NCBI RefSeq assembly: GCF_900187365.1
Contig: NZ_FYDG01000001.1
Location: forward strand, 434,001 to 498,000
DNA: 64,000 bases
Source of the DNA: Rhodoblastus acidophilus
Lineage (GTDB): Bacteria; Pseudomonadota; Alphaproteobacteria; Rhizobiales; Beijerinckiaceae
Direction of reading: 5' to 3'
Position numbers and translations under genes: made by a program. Under the pieces are notes generated by a model. It ran no database searches. It saw nothing but the letters and a program-made list of their open reading frames with translations, and was not told the DNA's origin. Shown here piece by piece: positions 38,881-48,291 of this stretch (within the stretch, counting starts at the first letter, position 1; every line of letters begins with the position of its first letter).

Positions 38881-40773
38881 ATGCTCGACGGCCTGCGGAT
38901 CATGTCGAAAAACTGGTTGGGGCGCTCGATCCTCGCCGCCTTCGCCGCCCTGATCGTGGTGGGCTTCGGCTTTTTCGGCATTCGCGACGTGTTCACCAAT
39001 TTCCGCGCCAACGAACTCGCGACCGTCGGCGGCGTCAATGTCGGCGCGGCGCAATATCGCGCGGAATACCAGAATGAATTGCAGCGTCTGCAGCGGCAGG
39101 CCCGCCGCGCCGTCACCAATGACGAAGCGCGGGCGATGGGCCTAGACCGGCAGGTTCTGGCGCGCATGCTGACCGACGCCGCGCTCGACCAGGACGCCGC
39201 CCGTCTCGGCCTGAGCCTCTCGGACGCCGAAGTCGCCAAGGCGATCAAGGCCGAGAAAATTTTCGCCGGCGCCGACGGAAAGTTCGACCAGGCGCGATTC
39301 GACATGATCCTGCGCGACAACGGCTATAACGAGGCCAGTTATTTGCACGAGGAGCGCGCCACCGCCGTGCGCCGCCAACTGGCGGCCGCCATCAGCGGCG
39401 GCTTCAAGGCGCCGCAGGTGATGCTGGAGGCGATCAACCGTTTCAACGCGGAAACCCGCAAGGCGGATTACTTCATCCTGCCGGCGCCCGACGCCTCCAG
39501 CCTGCCGGCGCCGAGCGAGCAGGCGATCAAGGATTTTTACGACCTGCGCAAGGACGCCTATCGCAAGCCGGAATATCGCAAAGTGACGGTGCTGACCGTC
39601 TCCGCCGACACGCTGGCCAAGAGCGTGACCATTTCCGACGCGGCGGCCAAAGCGGTTTACGACCGCGACATCGGCAAATATGGAACGCCGGAAAAGCGCG
39701 CCTTGCTGCAACTGACGTTCACCGGCAAGGAAGCCGCCGACAAGGCCCGCGCCCGCATCGACAATGGCGTGCTGTTCATGACGGTGGCCGCCGACAAGGC
39801 CTCGGGCGGCGTGCTGGCCGATCTCGGCGAGGTGGCGAAGGCGGGCGTGTTCGACCCCGCGGTGGCCGAAGCGGCCTTCAAGCCGGCCGAACCGGATGTG
39901 GTCGGCCCGGTGCAGGGCAAGTTCGGCTTCGTGATCGTCAAGGTGGCCAAGATCGTCCCCGGCGCGATGCAGCCGTTCGATTCGGTGAAGGACCAGATCA
40001 AGGCCGAACTGGCCAAGGCGCAGGTCAAGGGCGAAGTGCAGAAGACGCGCGACCGCATCGAGGATCTGCGCGCGTCCGGCAAGACCTTGCCCCAGGCCGC
40101 GCAGGAGATTGGCCTCAAGGCAGAGACCTATGTCGCTGACGCTTCCGGCGCCGGCAAGGACGGGCCGAACCCGGCGCTGACCGCTTCTCCCGAACTGGTC
40201 AAGGCGATCTTCGCCTCCGACGTCGGCGTGGACAACGATTCGGTCGCGCGCAAGGACGGCGGCTTCTCCTGGTTCGAGATCGCTTCGATCGAGCCGTCGC
40301 GCCAGCAACCGCTCGACGAGGTCAAGGACCAGGTGGCGCAGGCGCTGAAAAATTCCGAGGCGCAGAAGGCGCTGGCTGCCAGGGCCAACGACCTCGCCCG
40401 GAAGATCGAAGGCGGCGCGGCCCTCGCCGATGTCGCCAACGCCAATGGGGCCAAGCCGCAGCAGGCCGCCAACGTGCGGCGCTCAGGCGGCGAGGGCTTG
40501 AGCGAGGCCGCCGTGGCGCAGATTTTCGCTCTGCCCGTGGGCGCCTCCGGCGTGGCGCTGGCCGACAATGGCGGGCGCACCGTGCTGAAAGTGACCGATT
40601 CGGCCGTGCCGCCGCTCGACATGAAGGACCCCGCCATGGCGCGCGCCCTGCCCCAACTCGAAGCCGCGATGGCCGACGATCTGCTGGTGCAATATGTCGG
40701 CGGACTGGAGGCGCAGCTCGGCGTGAAGATCAATCAGGCGGCGCTGCGCGCTGCGCTCGGCTCGGAGCAATGA
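38881..40773 (+). CDS. PpiD/SurA-type periplasmic peptidyl-prolyl isomerase
   Basis: A 630-residue membrane-anchored chaperone. The start MLDGLRIMSKNWLGRSILAA has one membrane helix (about 14-33). A SurA-N-like helical domain (about 35-190) is followed by parvulin-like units (about 230-370) and further helical domains. PpiD works beside the Sec translocon on emerging outer-membrane proteins. Parvulin catalytic residues are degenerate, as in many PpiD proteins, so it may act mainly as a chaperone. trpE starts within its stop (ATGA). Confidence 0.87.
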   Translation: MLDGLRIMSKNWLGRSILAAFAALIVVGFGFFGIRDVFTNFRANELATVGGVNVGAAQYRAEYQNELQRLQRQARRAVTNDEARAMGLDRQVLARMLTDAALDQDAARLGLSLSDAEVAKAIKAEKIFAGADGKFDQARFDMILRDNGYNEASYLHEERATAVRRQLAAAISGGFKAPQVMLEAINRFNAETRKADYFILPAPDASSLPAPSEQAIKDFYDLRKDAYRKPEYRKVTVLTVSADTLAKSVTISDAAAKAVYDRDIGKYGTPEKRALLQLTFTGKEAADKARARIDNGVLFMTVAADKASGGVLADLGEVAKAGVFDPAVAEAAFKPAEPDVVGPVQGKFGFVIVKVAKIVPGAMQPFDSVKDQIKAELAKAQVKGEVQKTRDRIEDLRASGKTLPQAAQEIGLKAETYVADASGAGKDGPNPALTASPELVKAIFASDVGVDNDSVARKDGGFSWFEIASIEPSRQQPLDEVKDQVAQALKNSEAQKALAARANDLARKIEGGAALADVANANGAKPQQAANVRRSGGEGLSEAAVAQIFALPVGASGVALADNGGRTVLKVTDSAVPPLDMKDPAMARALPQLEAAMADDLLVQYVGGLEAQLGVKINQAALRAALGSEQ

Positions 40774-42299
40774 GCGCCATGTTCATCCCGGAATTCGACG
40801 TTTTCGCAAAAGCATACGAAAGCGGCGCGCCGTCGCTGGTCAGTCTGAAGCTGGTCGCCGACCTGGAAACCCCGGTGTCCGCCTTTTTAAAGCTGTCGGC
40901 GGGCCGCAAGGGCGACGTGTTCCTGCTCGAATCGGTGGAGGGCGGCGCCGCGCGCGGCCGCTATTCCATGATCGGCCTCGATCCCGACGTCATCTTCCGC
41001 GTCAAGGACGGTCAGGCGGAGATCAACCGCGACGCCCTGCGCGACCGCGACGCCTTCGTCCCCTGCCCCGAAAAGCCGCTCGACGCCCTGCGCGCCTTGC
41101 TGGACGCCTCGGCGATTCCGGCGGTCGCCGGCCTGCCGCCGATGGCGGCGGGCGTGTTCGGCTATCTCGGCTATGACATGGTGCGCGAAATGGAGCGGCT
41201 GGCCTCGCCCAAGCCCGATCCGATCGGCGCGCCCGACGCCCTGATGGTGCGGCCGACCCTGATGGCCGTGTTCGATTCGGTGCGCGACGAGGTGTGGCTG
41301 GTGACGCCGGTGCGCCCCAACGGCGAAATCCCCGCCCGCGCCGCCTATGAAAACGCGTTGGAGCGGCTGGAGGCGGCGGTTTCGGCGCTTGAAGGTCCGG
41401 TGAATTACGAGGCGCAGGCCGAGGACGCGGTGCTGCTGCAAGCGCATGCGCCGGTCTCCAACACGCCGGAAGCGCGCTATCTCTCCATGGTCGAGCAGGC
41501 TAAGAGCTACATTCGCGCCGGCGATATTTTCCAGGTGGTGCTGTCGCAACGGTTCACCTCGCCGTTCCAGTTGCCGGCCTTCGCCCTCTACCGCGCCCTG
41601 CGCCGCGTCAATCCCGCGCCTTTCCTGTGCTATCTCGATTTCGCGGATTTCCAGATCGTCTGCTCCAGCCCGGAAATTCTGGTGCGGGCGCGCGAGGGCA
41701 AGGTGACGATCCGGCCCATCGCCGGCACGCGGCCGCGCGGCGCCACGCCGGAAGAGGACAACAAGCTGGCCGACGAACTGCTGGCCGATCCCAAGGAGCG
41801 CGCCGAGCATCTGATGCTGCTCGATCTCGGCCGCAACGACGTCGGCCGCGTCGCCGCGACCGGCACGGTGAAGGTGACGGAGCAGTTCGTCATCGAACGC
41901 TACAGCCACGTCATGCACATTGTCTCCAATGTGGTGGGCGCGCTCGACGGGTCCAAGGATGTGATCGACGCGCTGTGCGGCGGCTTCCCCGCCGGCACCG
42001 TGTCCGGCGCCCCCAAAGTCCGGGCGATGGAGATCATCGACGAACTGGAGACGGACAAGCGCGGCATTTACGCCGGCTGCATCGGCTATTTCGGCGCGTC
42101 CGGCGAAATGGACACCTGCATCGTGTTGCGCACCTCCGTGGTGAAGGACGGATTCATGCATGTGCAGGCGGGCGCCGGGATCGTCTATGATTCCGACCCC
42201 AAGAGCGAACAGCAGGAATGCGTCAACAAGTCGCGCGCTTTGTTCCGCGCGGCGGAAGAAGCCCTGCGATTCGCCTCCAGCGTCAAACGCGGGCAGTGA
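40770..42299 (+). CDS. trpE: Anthranilate synthase component I
   Basis: A 509-residue enzyme making anthranilate from chorismate for tryptophan. The N-terminal domain begins FAKAYESGAPSLVSLKLVADLETPVSAFLKL. The chorismate-binding domain has GDIFQVVLSQRF, PIAGTRPRGATPEED, LMLLDLGRNDVGRV and GGFPAGTVSGAPKVRAMEIIDELE. The ATG overlaps the ppiD stop (ATGA), a linkage with ppiD common in Rhizobiales. A partner trpG is not in the window. Confidence 0.96.
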   Translation: MSAMFIPEFDVFAKAYESGAPSLVSLKLVADLETPVSAFLKLSAGRKGDVFLLESVEGGAARGRYSMIGLDPDVIFRVKDGQAEINRDALRDRDAFVPCPEKPLDALRALLDASAIPAVAGLPPMAAGVFGYLGYDMVREMERLASPKPDPIGAPDALMVRPTLMAVFDSVRDEVWLVTPVRPNGEIPARAAYENALERLEAAVSALEGPVNYEAQAEDAVLLQAHAPVSNTPEARYLSMVEQAKSYIRAGDIFQVVLSQRFTSPFQLPAFALYRALRRVNPAPFLCYLDFADFQIVCSSPEILVRAREGKVTIRPIAGTRPRGATPEEDNKLADELLADPKERAEHLMLLDLGRNDVGRVAATGTVKVTEQFVIERYSHVMHIVSNVVGALDGSKDVIDALCGGFPAGTVSGAPKVRAMEIIDELETDKRGIYAGCIGYFGASGEMDTCIVLRTSVVKDGFMHVQAGAGIVYDSDPKSEQQECVNKSRALFRAAEEALRFASSVKRGQ

Positions 42300-42355
42300 C
42301 GGGGGGGATTTCCTCCCTTATAGAGACAGGCAACGCCACGAACACGAACCGTCAA

Positions 42356-42380
42356 GGCCGGGCTCGCCCCGGCCAGTTTT
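42356..42380 (+). terminator. Terminator after trpE
   Basis: The perfect 7-bp stem GGCCGGG / CCCGGCC with a CTCGC loop is followed by AGTTTT, 57 bases after the trpE stop. A second GC hairpin (GCCCGG / CCGGGC) lies near 42435 and may belong to the helicase leader. Confidence 0.55.
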
Positions 42381-42527
42381 GCGGTATGGTCAGAGGAACT
42401 CCTGGAGGGTCCTGCCCCGTGGATTGGCGTGGAGGCCCGGCGCCGGCCGGGCATGACGTCACCTTGTGCTGTATGCCCCCGTTCGGGGAACAGACCAATC
42501 CAGATCGGCCCTTCCTTGACTTTGCCC

Positions 42528-44246
42528 ATGCTTCCCACCGCCCTCGCCCGCGCGCTTGAAGAACGCGAATACGCCACGCTCACCCCCGTGCAGGAGGCCG
42601 TTCTGCGGCCCGACGCGGAAGGCCGCGACCTGCTCGTCTCAGCGCAGACCGGCTCCGGCAAGACCGTCGCGTTCGGATTGGCCATGGCGGCCGATCTGCT
42701 GGCCGGGTCCGAGCGCCTGCCCGATTCTTCAACGCCCGGCGCCCTGGTGATCGCGCCGACCCGCGAACTGGCGTTGCAGGTGGCGCAGGAGCTGACCTGG
42801 CTGTTCGCCTATGCCGGAGGGCGCGTCGTCACCTGCGTCGGCGGCATGAGCCCGCACCTGGAGCGCCGCGCGCTGTCGGGAGGCGCCCATATCGTGGTCG
42901 GCACGCCTGGCCGGTTGCGCGACCACATCGAACGCCGCGCGCTCGACCTGTCGCAGATCGCGGCGATCGCCCTCGACGAAGCCGACGAAATGCTCGACAT
43001 GGGCTTTCGCGAGGATCTCGAATTCATTCTCGGCTCCGCGCCGGAGAGCCGGCGCACCGTGATGTTCTCGGCGACCATGCCCCGGGGCGTGGCGGCGCTG
43101 GCCAAGAAATTCCAGCGCGACGCCCTGCGCATCGAGGTCGCCGGCGAATCACACGGCCACGCCGACATCGAGTATCGCGCCGTGCGAGTCGATCCGCGCG
43201 AAATCGAAAAGGCCGTCGTCAACCTGCTGCGCTATTTCGACCCGCCGACCACCATCGTGTTCTGCAACACGCGCGACGCGTCGCGCCATTTGCAGGCGAC
43301 CCTGCTGGAGCGCGGCTTTTCCGCCGTGCTGCTGTCCGGCGAACTCGGCCAGCACGAGCGCAACCTGTCGATGCAGGCGTTGCGCGACGGCCGGGCGAAA
43401 GTCTGCGTCGCCACCGACGTCGCCGCGCGCGGCCTTGACCTGCCCAGCGTCGGCCTGGTGGTTCACGCCGATTTCCCGCATGACGTCGAGGCGCTCAAGC
43501 ATCGCTCCGGCCGCACCGGGCGCGCCGGGCGCAAGGGCGTGTCCGCTTTGCTGATTCCGCCGAAAATGAATCGCCGCGCCGAAAACCTGTTTCATGACGC
43601 GCAGGTGTTCCCGCACTGGCAGACGGCGCCTGGCCCCGAGGAAATCGCCCAGCTCGACCGCAGCCGCATCGCCGAAGACCCGGCTTTCCTGGCGCTCCCC
43701 ACCGAGGAAGAGGTGGAATTCGCGAAAAGCCTGCTGGAGCAGCATGGCGCGGAAAAATGCGCCGAGGCGCTGGCGCGAATCCTCACCGCGCGCTGGCCGG
43801 CCGCAGAGGAGCTGAAGGACCCCGGCTTCGCGCCGCCGCCGCGCGACAAGAGCCAAAAGACGCCACACGAACCGCGCCGCCGGGGCGAGATGGGAGAAAC
43901 CGTGTGGGTGCGGCTGGCCGTCGGACGGTCCAAGCGGGCCGAGCCGAAATGGCTGCTGCCCATGCTGTGCAAGAAGGGCGGCCTGCGCCGCGAGGACATC
44001 GGCGCCATCAGGATTTTCCAGGACGACACCAAAGTGGAGATCGCCGCCGCCAAGGCCGAGGAATTCCTGAAAGCCATGCGCCGGCCCGGCCCGGACAAGC
44101 TGCCGGCCGACCTGACCCACGCCCCCACCGAGCACGAGCTGCAGGCGCGGGCGAAGCCGCGTTTCGCCAAGAAGGCTTATGAGCCCGTCAATGGGGAGAA
44201 GCCCAATGGCGAGCGCCGCGAAGGCAAGCCGAAGTTCAAGGGCTGA
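42528..44246 (+). CDS. DEAD-box RNA helicase with DbpA-like C-terminal domain
   Basis: A 572-residue RNA helicase. Q-motif TPVQ near 19, motif I AQTGSGKT 39-46, motif II DEAD 150-153, SAT, and motif VI HRSGRTGRAG are intact. The C-terminal part from about 455 to 530 (VWVRLAVGRSKRAEPKWLLPMLCKKGGLRREDIGAIRIFQ) is a DbpA-type RNA-binding domain, pointing to 23S rRNA/50S assembly. The start at 42528 has no clear ribosome site; the frame stays open 33 codons upstream without a coding signature. Confidence 0.92.
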   Translation: MLPTALARALEEREYATLTPVQEAVLRPDAEGRDLLVSAQTGSGKTVAFGLAMAADLLAGSERLPDSSTPGALVIAPTRELALQVAQELTWLFAYAGGRVVTCVGGMSPHLERRALSGGAHIVVGTPGRLRDHIERRALDLSQIAAIALDEADEMLDMGFREDLEFILGSAPESRRTVMFSATMPRGVAALAKKFQRDALRIEVAGESHGHADIEYRAVRVDPREIEKAVVNLLRYFDPPTTIVFCNTRDASRHLQATLLERGFSAVLLSGELGQHERNLSMQALRDGRAKVCVATDVAARGLDLPSVGLVVHADFPHDVEALKHRSGRTGRAGRKGVSALLIPPKMNRRAENLFHDAQVFPHWQTAPGPEEIAQLDRSRIAEDPAFLALPTEEEVEFAKSLLEQHGAEKCAEALARILTARWPAAEELKDPGFAPPPRDKSQKTPHEPRRRGEMGETVWVRLAVGRSKRAEPKWLLPMLCKKGGLRREDIGAIRIFQDDTKVEIAAAKAEEFLKAMRRPGPDKLPADLTHAPTEHELQARAKPRFAKKAYEPVNGEKPNGERREGKPKFKG

Positions 44247-44254
44247 GCGCCGCC

Positions 44255-44272
44255 CGGCGGACTAGTCCGCCG
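44255..44272. terminator. Perfect 18-bp palindrome between helicase and scpB
   Basis: CGGCGGACTAGTCCGCCG lies between the convergent helicase and scpB genes and includes the scpB stop codon. A symmetric hairpin without a T-run, it could serve both directions. Confidence 0.5.
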
Positions 44273-44996
44273 CGTCGCTCTCGGGCAGATCCGATGCAAA
44301 GGCGTCGGCGAGCGGTTCCTCGCCGAGCGGCTCCTCGTCTTCCATGAGCGCGGAGCCATCGTTCGGCTGCGGCACGCCAAACCCTTTGGGCAAGCGGCCG
44401 TCGAACAGGCCGGCGGCCTTGAGGTCGTCGAGGCCGGGCAGATCGGAAATCTGCTCCAGCCCGAAATGCAGCAGGAACTTGTCGGTCGTGCCATAGGTCA
44501 CGGGACGGCCGGGCGCGCGACGGCGGCCGCGCAGCCGCACCCAGCCGGTCTCAAGCAGCACGTCCATCGTGCCCTTCGACAGCGCGACGCCGCGGATATC
44601 CTCGATCTCGGCGCGGGTGCAGGGCTGGTGATAGGCGATGATCGCCAGCGTCTCCATCGCCGCGCGCGAAAGCTTTTTCGGCTCCACTTGCTCGCGCTGC
44701 AACGCCCAGGCGAGATCGGGCGCGGTGCGGAAGAACCATCGCTTCCCCACCCGCACCAGATTGACGCCGCGCCCGAAATATTCGGCTTTGAGATTGGCCA
44801 GGGCTTTGGCGAGATCAGCGCCCTGCGGCAGGCGCTTCGCCATTTCCTCCTCGCCGAGCGGTTCGGCCGCCGCGAAGATCAGCGCTTCGCACAGGCGCAT
44901 ATGCGTGCGCTCGGCCTCGCTCGGCGTTTCCCTTATGGGATGCGAGGCCGCATCATCGGCGGCGCGCAGGTCGAAAAGCTGTTCCTGATCGGACAT
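44262..44996 (-). CDS. scpB: Segregation and condensation protein B
   Basis: A 244-residue winged-helix protein that forms a condensin with SMC and ScpA. It has RLCEALIFAAAEPLGEEEMAKRLP, the central RFFRTAPDLAWALQREQVEP-like segment, LSRAAMETLAIIAYHQPCTRAEIEDIRGV and GRRRAPGRPVTYGTTDKFLLHFGL. The acidic C-terminal tail (about 205-244) is longer than in Firmicutes. It lies 31 bases after scpA. Confidence 0.95.
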   Translation of the reverse strand: MSDQEQLFDLRAADDAASHPIRETPSEAERTHMRLCEALIFAAAEPLGEEEMAKRLPQGADLAKALANLKAEYFGRGVNLVRVGKRWFFRTAPDLAWALQREQVEPKKLSRAAMETLAIIAYHQPCTRAEIEDIRGVALSKGTMDVLLETGWVRLRGRRRAPGRPVTYGTTDKFLLHFGLEQISDLPGLDDLKAAGLFDGRLPKGFGVPQPNDGSALMEDEEPLGEEPLADAFASDLPESDAAD

Positions 44997-45027
44997 GGTT
45001 TCACACTAGCAGGCGGAGCGCCCGGCG

Positions 45028-45831
45028 TCATTCGGCGGCGACGACCGGCGGCGGCTCGCCCTTGCGGCGCAGCCAGATCGGCCCGAACGTCCGGTCCTGG
45101 CGCACGTCTATGCGCCCCTCCTTGACCAGCTCCAGCGTCGCGGAAAAGGTCGACGCCCGCACCGTGCGCGCCTGATCGGGACGCGCGACCCATTGAATCA
45201 GGAAATCGTCCAACGCGGTCCATTCCAGCGCCATGCCGAGAATGCGCTCCAGCGCCTCGCGCGCCTCCGCCAGCGACCAAACCGTGCGCGTCTTGAGCAG
45301 GGCGACATTGGCCAGCGCCTGTTTCTGCCGCTGCCGCGCGTAGGCCGACAGCAGGTCGTAAAGGCTGGCCTGATAAAGCGGCGCATTCACCACGTCCACG
45401 CCTTCCGGCGCGCCGCGCGCGAACAGGTCGCGGCCCAGTTGCGGGCGTTCTCCGAGCAGTTCGGCGGCGGCGCGGATCTTTTGCAGCCGTTTCAGCCTTT
45501 GCGCGAGATTGGCGGCCAGCGCGGCGGCGTCCGGCTCCTCGGTCTTGGGCGGAGCGGGCAGCAGCAGGCGCGATTTCAGATAGGCCAGCCACGCCGCCAT
45601 CACCAGATAATCGGCGGCCAGTTCCAGCCGAACCCGCCGCGCCTCCTCGATGAAGCGCAGATATTGCTCGGCCAGCGCCAGCACGGAAATACGCGCGAGA
45701 TCGACCTTCTGGCGTCGGGCGAGGTCGAGCAGCAGGTCGAGCGGACCTTCATAACCGTCGAGATCGACGCGAAAAGCCTCGTCCGCCCGGTCTTCCTCGA
45801 AGTTCAGCCGCCCGTCGTTTTCCAACCCCAT
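45028..45831 (-). CDS. scpA: Segregation and condensation protein A
   Basis: A 267-residue kleisin. The N-terminal FRVDLDGYEGPLDLLLDLARRQKVDLARISVLALAEQYL and YLVMAAWLAYLKSRLLLP are diagnostic. The C-terminal winged-helix piece (VVATFLALLELVKEGR-like: FSATLELVKEGRIDVRQDRTFGPI) is intact. TGGAG precedes the ATG. Part of the argS-SPOR-nagZ-scpA-scpB run. Confidence 0.95.
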   Translation of the reverse strand: MGLENDGRLNFEEDRADEAFRVDLDGYEGPLDLLLDLARRQKVDLARISVLALAEQYLRFIEEARRVRLELAADYLVMAAWLAYLKSRLLLPAPPKTEEPDAAALAANLAQRLKRLQKIRAAAELLGERPQLGRDLFARGAPEGVDVVNAPLYQASLYDLLSAYARQRQKQALANVALLKTRTVWSLAEAREALERILGMALEWTALDDFLIQWVARPDQARTVRASTFSATLELVKEGRIDVRQDRTFGPIWLRRKGEPPPVVAAE

Positions 45832-45942
45832 CGCGCTCCATCAAGGCGAATCAACCATGTGAAGGGTGTGGGAAGCTGGCGCAACCCGCAAGGGCGGAAA
45901 AGATTTGTTAAGACTCGTCCACAGGGAACAGCGGCGGCGCGG

Positions 45943-46941
45943 TCAAGCCAGCGCCGCAGCCAGCGTTCGCCGCGCCTCCTCCGCATCGAAATGTTGCAAG
46001 CCGCGCGCCCGCTCCCGCGCCACGGCGGCGCGCGCCGCCTGCACGCGGTCCAGAGCTTTGCCCGCGAGGTCCGGCGCGGCCTCGGCCACCTCGCGCGCTT
46101 CGGCGAGATCGCCGTTGCAATGCAGCGCCAGATCGAGCCCCGCCGCGAAACATTTGCGCGTCCGCTCGGCGAAAGATCCCGTCAGCGCCTTCATCGACAG
46201 GTCGTCGGTCATCAGCAGACCGTCGAAGCCGATATTTCCCCGCACGATGTCCTGCACGACCAAGGGAGACTGAGTGGCCGGCGCGGTCGGATCGAGCGCC
46301 TCGTAAACCACATGGGCGGTCATGGCGGCGGGCAGGCCGGCATTGGCCTGGAACGGCGCGAAATCGCGCGCCAACTCGGCGCGACCGGCCGAAACCACCG
46401 GCAATTCTAGATGGGAGTCGGCGCAAGCGCGGCCATGGCCGGGGATGTGCTTCATCACCGGCATCACCCCGCCGCGCATCAGACCGCGCGCCGCCGCCGC
46501 CCCCAACCGCGCCACCTCGTCGGGAGCGCGAGCGTAGGCGCGATCGCCGATCACGTCATGCGCGCCTTCGATCGGCGTATCGAGCACCGGCAGGCAATCG
46601 ACGTCAACGCCCAGTGCCAACAGGTCCGCCGCCATCAGCCGGGCGGAAAGTTCAATCAGGCGCTCGGCGTCGGGCAAGGCGCCCAGGCGCGCGGCGGCGG
46701 GATAGGACGGCCAATGCGGCTCGCGCAGACGCTGGACGCGCCCGCCCTCCTGATCGACCAGAACCGCAGCGTCTTCGCCCACGACCGCGCGGAACGCCGC
46801 CGTAAGCGCGGCGACCTGAGCCGGGGATTCGACGTTGCGGCGGAACAGGATCAGCCCCCACGGCCGCGCGTCGGCGAAAAAGGCTCTTTCCTCGTCGGAA
46901 AGAGCCGGACCGGCGCAGCCGGCGATAAAAGCCTTGAACAT
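45943..46941 (-). CDS. nagZ: Beta-N-acetylhexosaminidase (NagZ)
   Basis: A 332-residue family GH3 glycosidase releasing GlcNAc from cell-wall muropeptides during recycling. It has LFRRNVESP, LVDQEGGRVQRL, the His/Asp dyad loop KHIPGHGRACADSH, and the catalytic Asp in LLMTDDLSMKAL. Its ATG shares one base with the stop of the SPOR gene (TGATG), so translation is coupled. Confidence 0.95.
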   Translation of the reverse strand: MFKAFIAGCAGPALSDEERAFFADARPWGLILFRRNVESPAQVAALTAAFRAVVGEDAAVLVDQEGGRVQRLREPHWPSYPAAARLGALPDAERLIELSARLMAADLLALGVDVDCLPVLDTPIEGAHDVIGDRAYARAPDEVARLGAAAARGLMRGGVMPVMKHIPGHGRACADSHLELPVVSAGRAELARDFAPFQANAGLPAAMTAHVVYEALDPTAPATQSPLVVQDIVRGNIGFDGLLMTDDLSMKALTGSFAERTRKCFAAGLDLALHCNGDLAEAREVAEAAPDLAGKALDRVQAARAAVARERARGLQHFDAEEARRTLAAALA

Positions 46942-48239
46942 CAGTTCTTGACGATGAAGCAGGCGCCGCCCTGGCCCTTGATGGCGTTGCACATGCTGGT
47001 GGCTGAATCCTTGCTCAGGCGGCCGACGCGCACGCGGTAGATGGTCTTGTCGCCCACCTGCCCCGAGACGAAGCTGGGATGATGACCCTGCAGCGCCGAG
47101 GAGAATTTGGCGACATAGCGGTTGGCCGCGGCGCGGGCCTCGGCCTCCGTCGGCGCGCCGGCGAGTTGGACCGCCCAATCGCCCGAAGCGGCGGGCGTGG
47201 CGGCGACGGGTTCGACCTTGGCTTCCGGCTTGGCCTTGGGCTTCTGCGCCTGCAGCGCCGCTTCGGTCGTCGAGGGCGCCCGCGGGGCGGCCGGACGGGC
47301 GACCGGCGTCGGGGTGACGCCGGAGACTCCGCTGGACGCCATGGTCGGCAGGCCGCTGCGCGGCTTTTCGGCCGGCGCGTTGAGCAGGCTGCCGTCGGCG
47401 CGGATGGAGACGGTCTTGACCTTTTTGGGCGCCATCAGCGGCGCCTCGCCGGACGGCTGCGCGCCAGCCGCAGCCGGGGCGGCGGAGCCCGGCGCGGGCG
47501 GGGTCGGCGTGGCGATGCCCGCGGCGGCGGCGGTCTGCCCCTGCGCTTGCCGGGCGGCGATGGCGAGATCGGCGGGCTGTTCGGTCTTGCTGACGACCTT
47601 GGCCGGCGCGGAGGCGTCGTCCTTGCGGTCGAACAGCGCCTGTCCCGAGCCGTTCGCGGCGGCTTCCTGCGCCGTCGGCTTGACCTTGGCGGGGTCCTTG
47701 TCGGCCTGGATCGTGACCACCTCGCCCGAGGTCGAGCCTTTCTTCAGCGCGAGACCGCCGGCGAACAGCGCGACGCCGCCGACCAGCACCGCCGCCATGG
47801 CGTAAACCACCTTGCGGCGGCCGGCCGGGCGCGGCGCCTGCGGCGCGAAAGCCTGGGATTCCGGCGCGAATTCGGGGGCCTGGGCCGCCCAGGGCGCGTC
47901 GACATGCGGCGGCTCCTCGACCCAATGAGGGTCGGGTTCCGGCGCATAGCCCCGTGACGGCGCGGGCGCGGCGTTTTCAAAATAAGGCTCGTGCGACTGC
48001 GGCGCCTGCAGCGGAGCCGGCGAGCCTTCGGCGACGGCCTTCTGGGCGCGAAACAAGGCTTCGAACGGATCGGGCCGGCCGTCGCCGGCGCCGCCGACGA
48101 GACGCGCCAGTTCGGCCAGCGGATCGGGCGCGTTCGCCGAGGCCTGACGCGCCTTGGACGTCGGCGCGGCTGCGCGCAAGCGGCGCTCGAACTCGTCGAG
48201 ATCGAGTTCGGGACGATATTTGGCGGCGGACTCACCCAT
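46941..48239 (-). CDS. SPOR-domain cell-envelope protein
   Basis: A 432-residue protein with a charged cytoplasmic start (MGESAAKYRPELDLDEFERRLRAA), a Pro-rich linker, one membrane helix (about 144-165, VVYAMAAVLVGGVALFAGGLAL), a long Ala/Pro-rich periplasmic linker and a C-terminal SPOR domain (about 355-432, WAVQLAGAPTEAEARAAANRY, then TIYRVRVGRL). SPOR domains bind peptide-free glycan at division sites. The ATG at 48239 follows GAGGG; a TTG two codons earlier is less likely. Confidence 0.9.
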   Translation of the reverse strand: MGESAAKYRPELDLDEFERRLRAAAPTSKARQASANAPDPLAELARLVGGAGDGRPDPFEALFRAQKAVAEGSPAPLQAPQSHEPYFENAAPAPSRGYAPEPDPHWVEEPPHVDAPWAAQAPEFAPESQAFAPQAPRPAGRRKVVYAMAAVLVGGVALFAGGLALKKGSTSGEVVTIQADKDPAKVKPTAQEAAANGSGQALFDRKDDASAPAKVVSKTEQPADLAIAARQAQGQTAAAAGIATPTPPAPGSAAPAAAGAQPSGEAPLMAPKKVKTVSIRADGSLLNAPAEKPRSGLPTMASSGVSGVTPTPVARPAAPRAPSTTEAALQAQKPKAKPEAKVEPVAATPAASGDWAVQLAGAPTEAEARAAANRYVAKFSSALQGHHPSFVSGQVGDKTIYRVRVGRLSKDSATSMCNAIKGQGGACFIVKN

Positions 48240-48291
48240 GACCAACCCTCGCGCAAAAGGTGGAAGGGACGGGAGGAGAGCGGACCCGAGG

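Noticed and set aside
46942-47925. Extension of nagZ to 47925
   Set aside because: It overlaps the SPOR gene in another frame; MFKAFIAGCAGP at 46941 is the family start.
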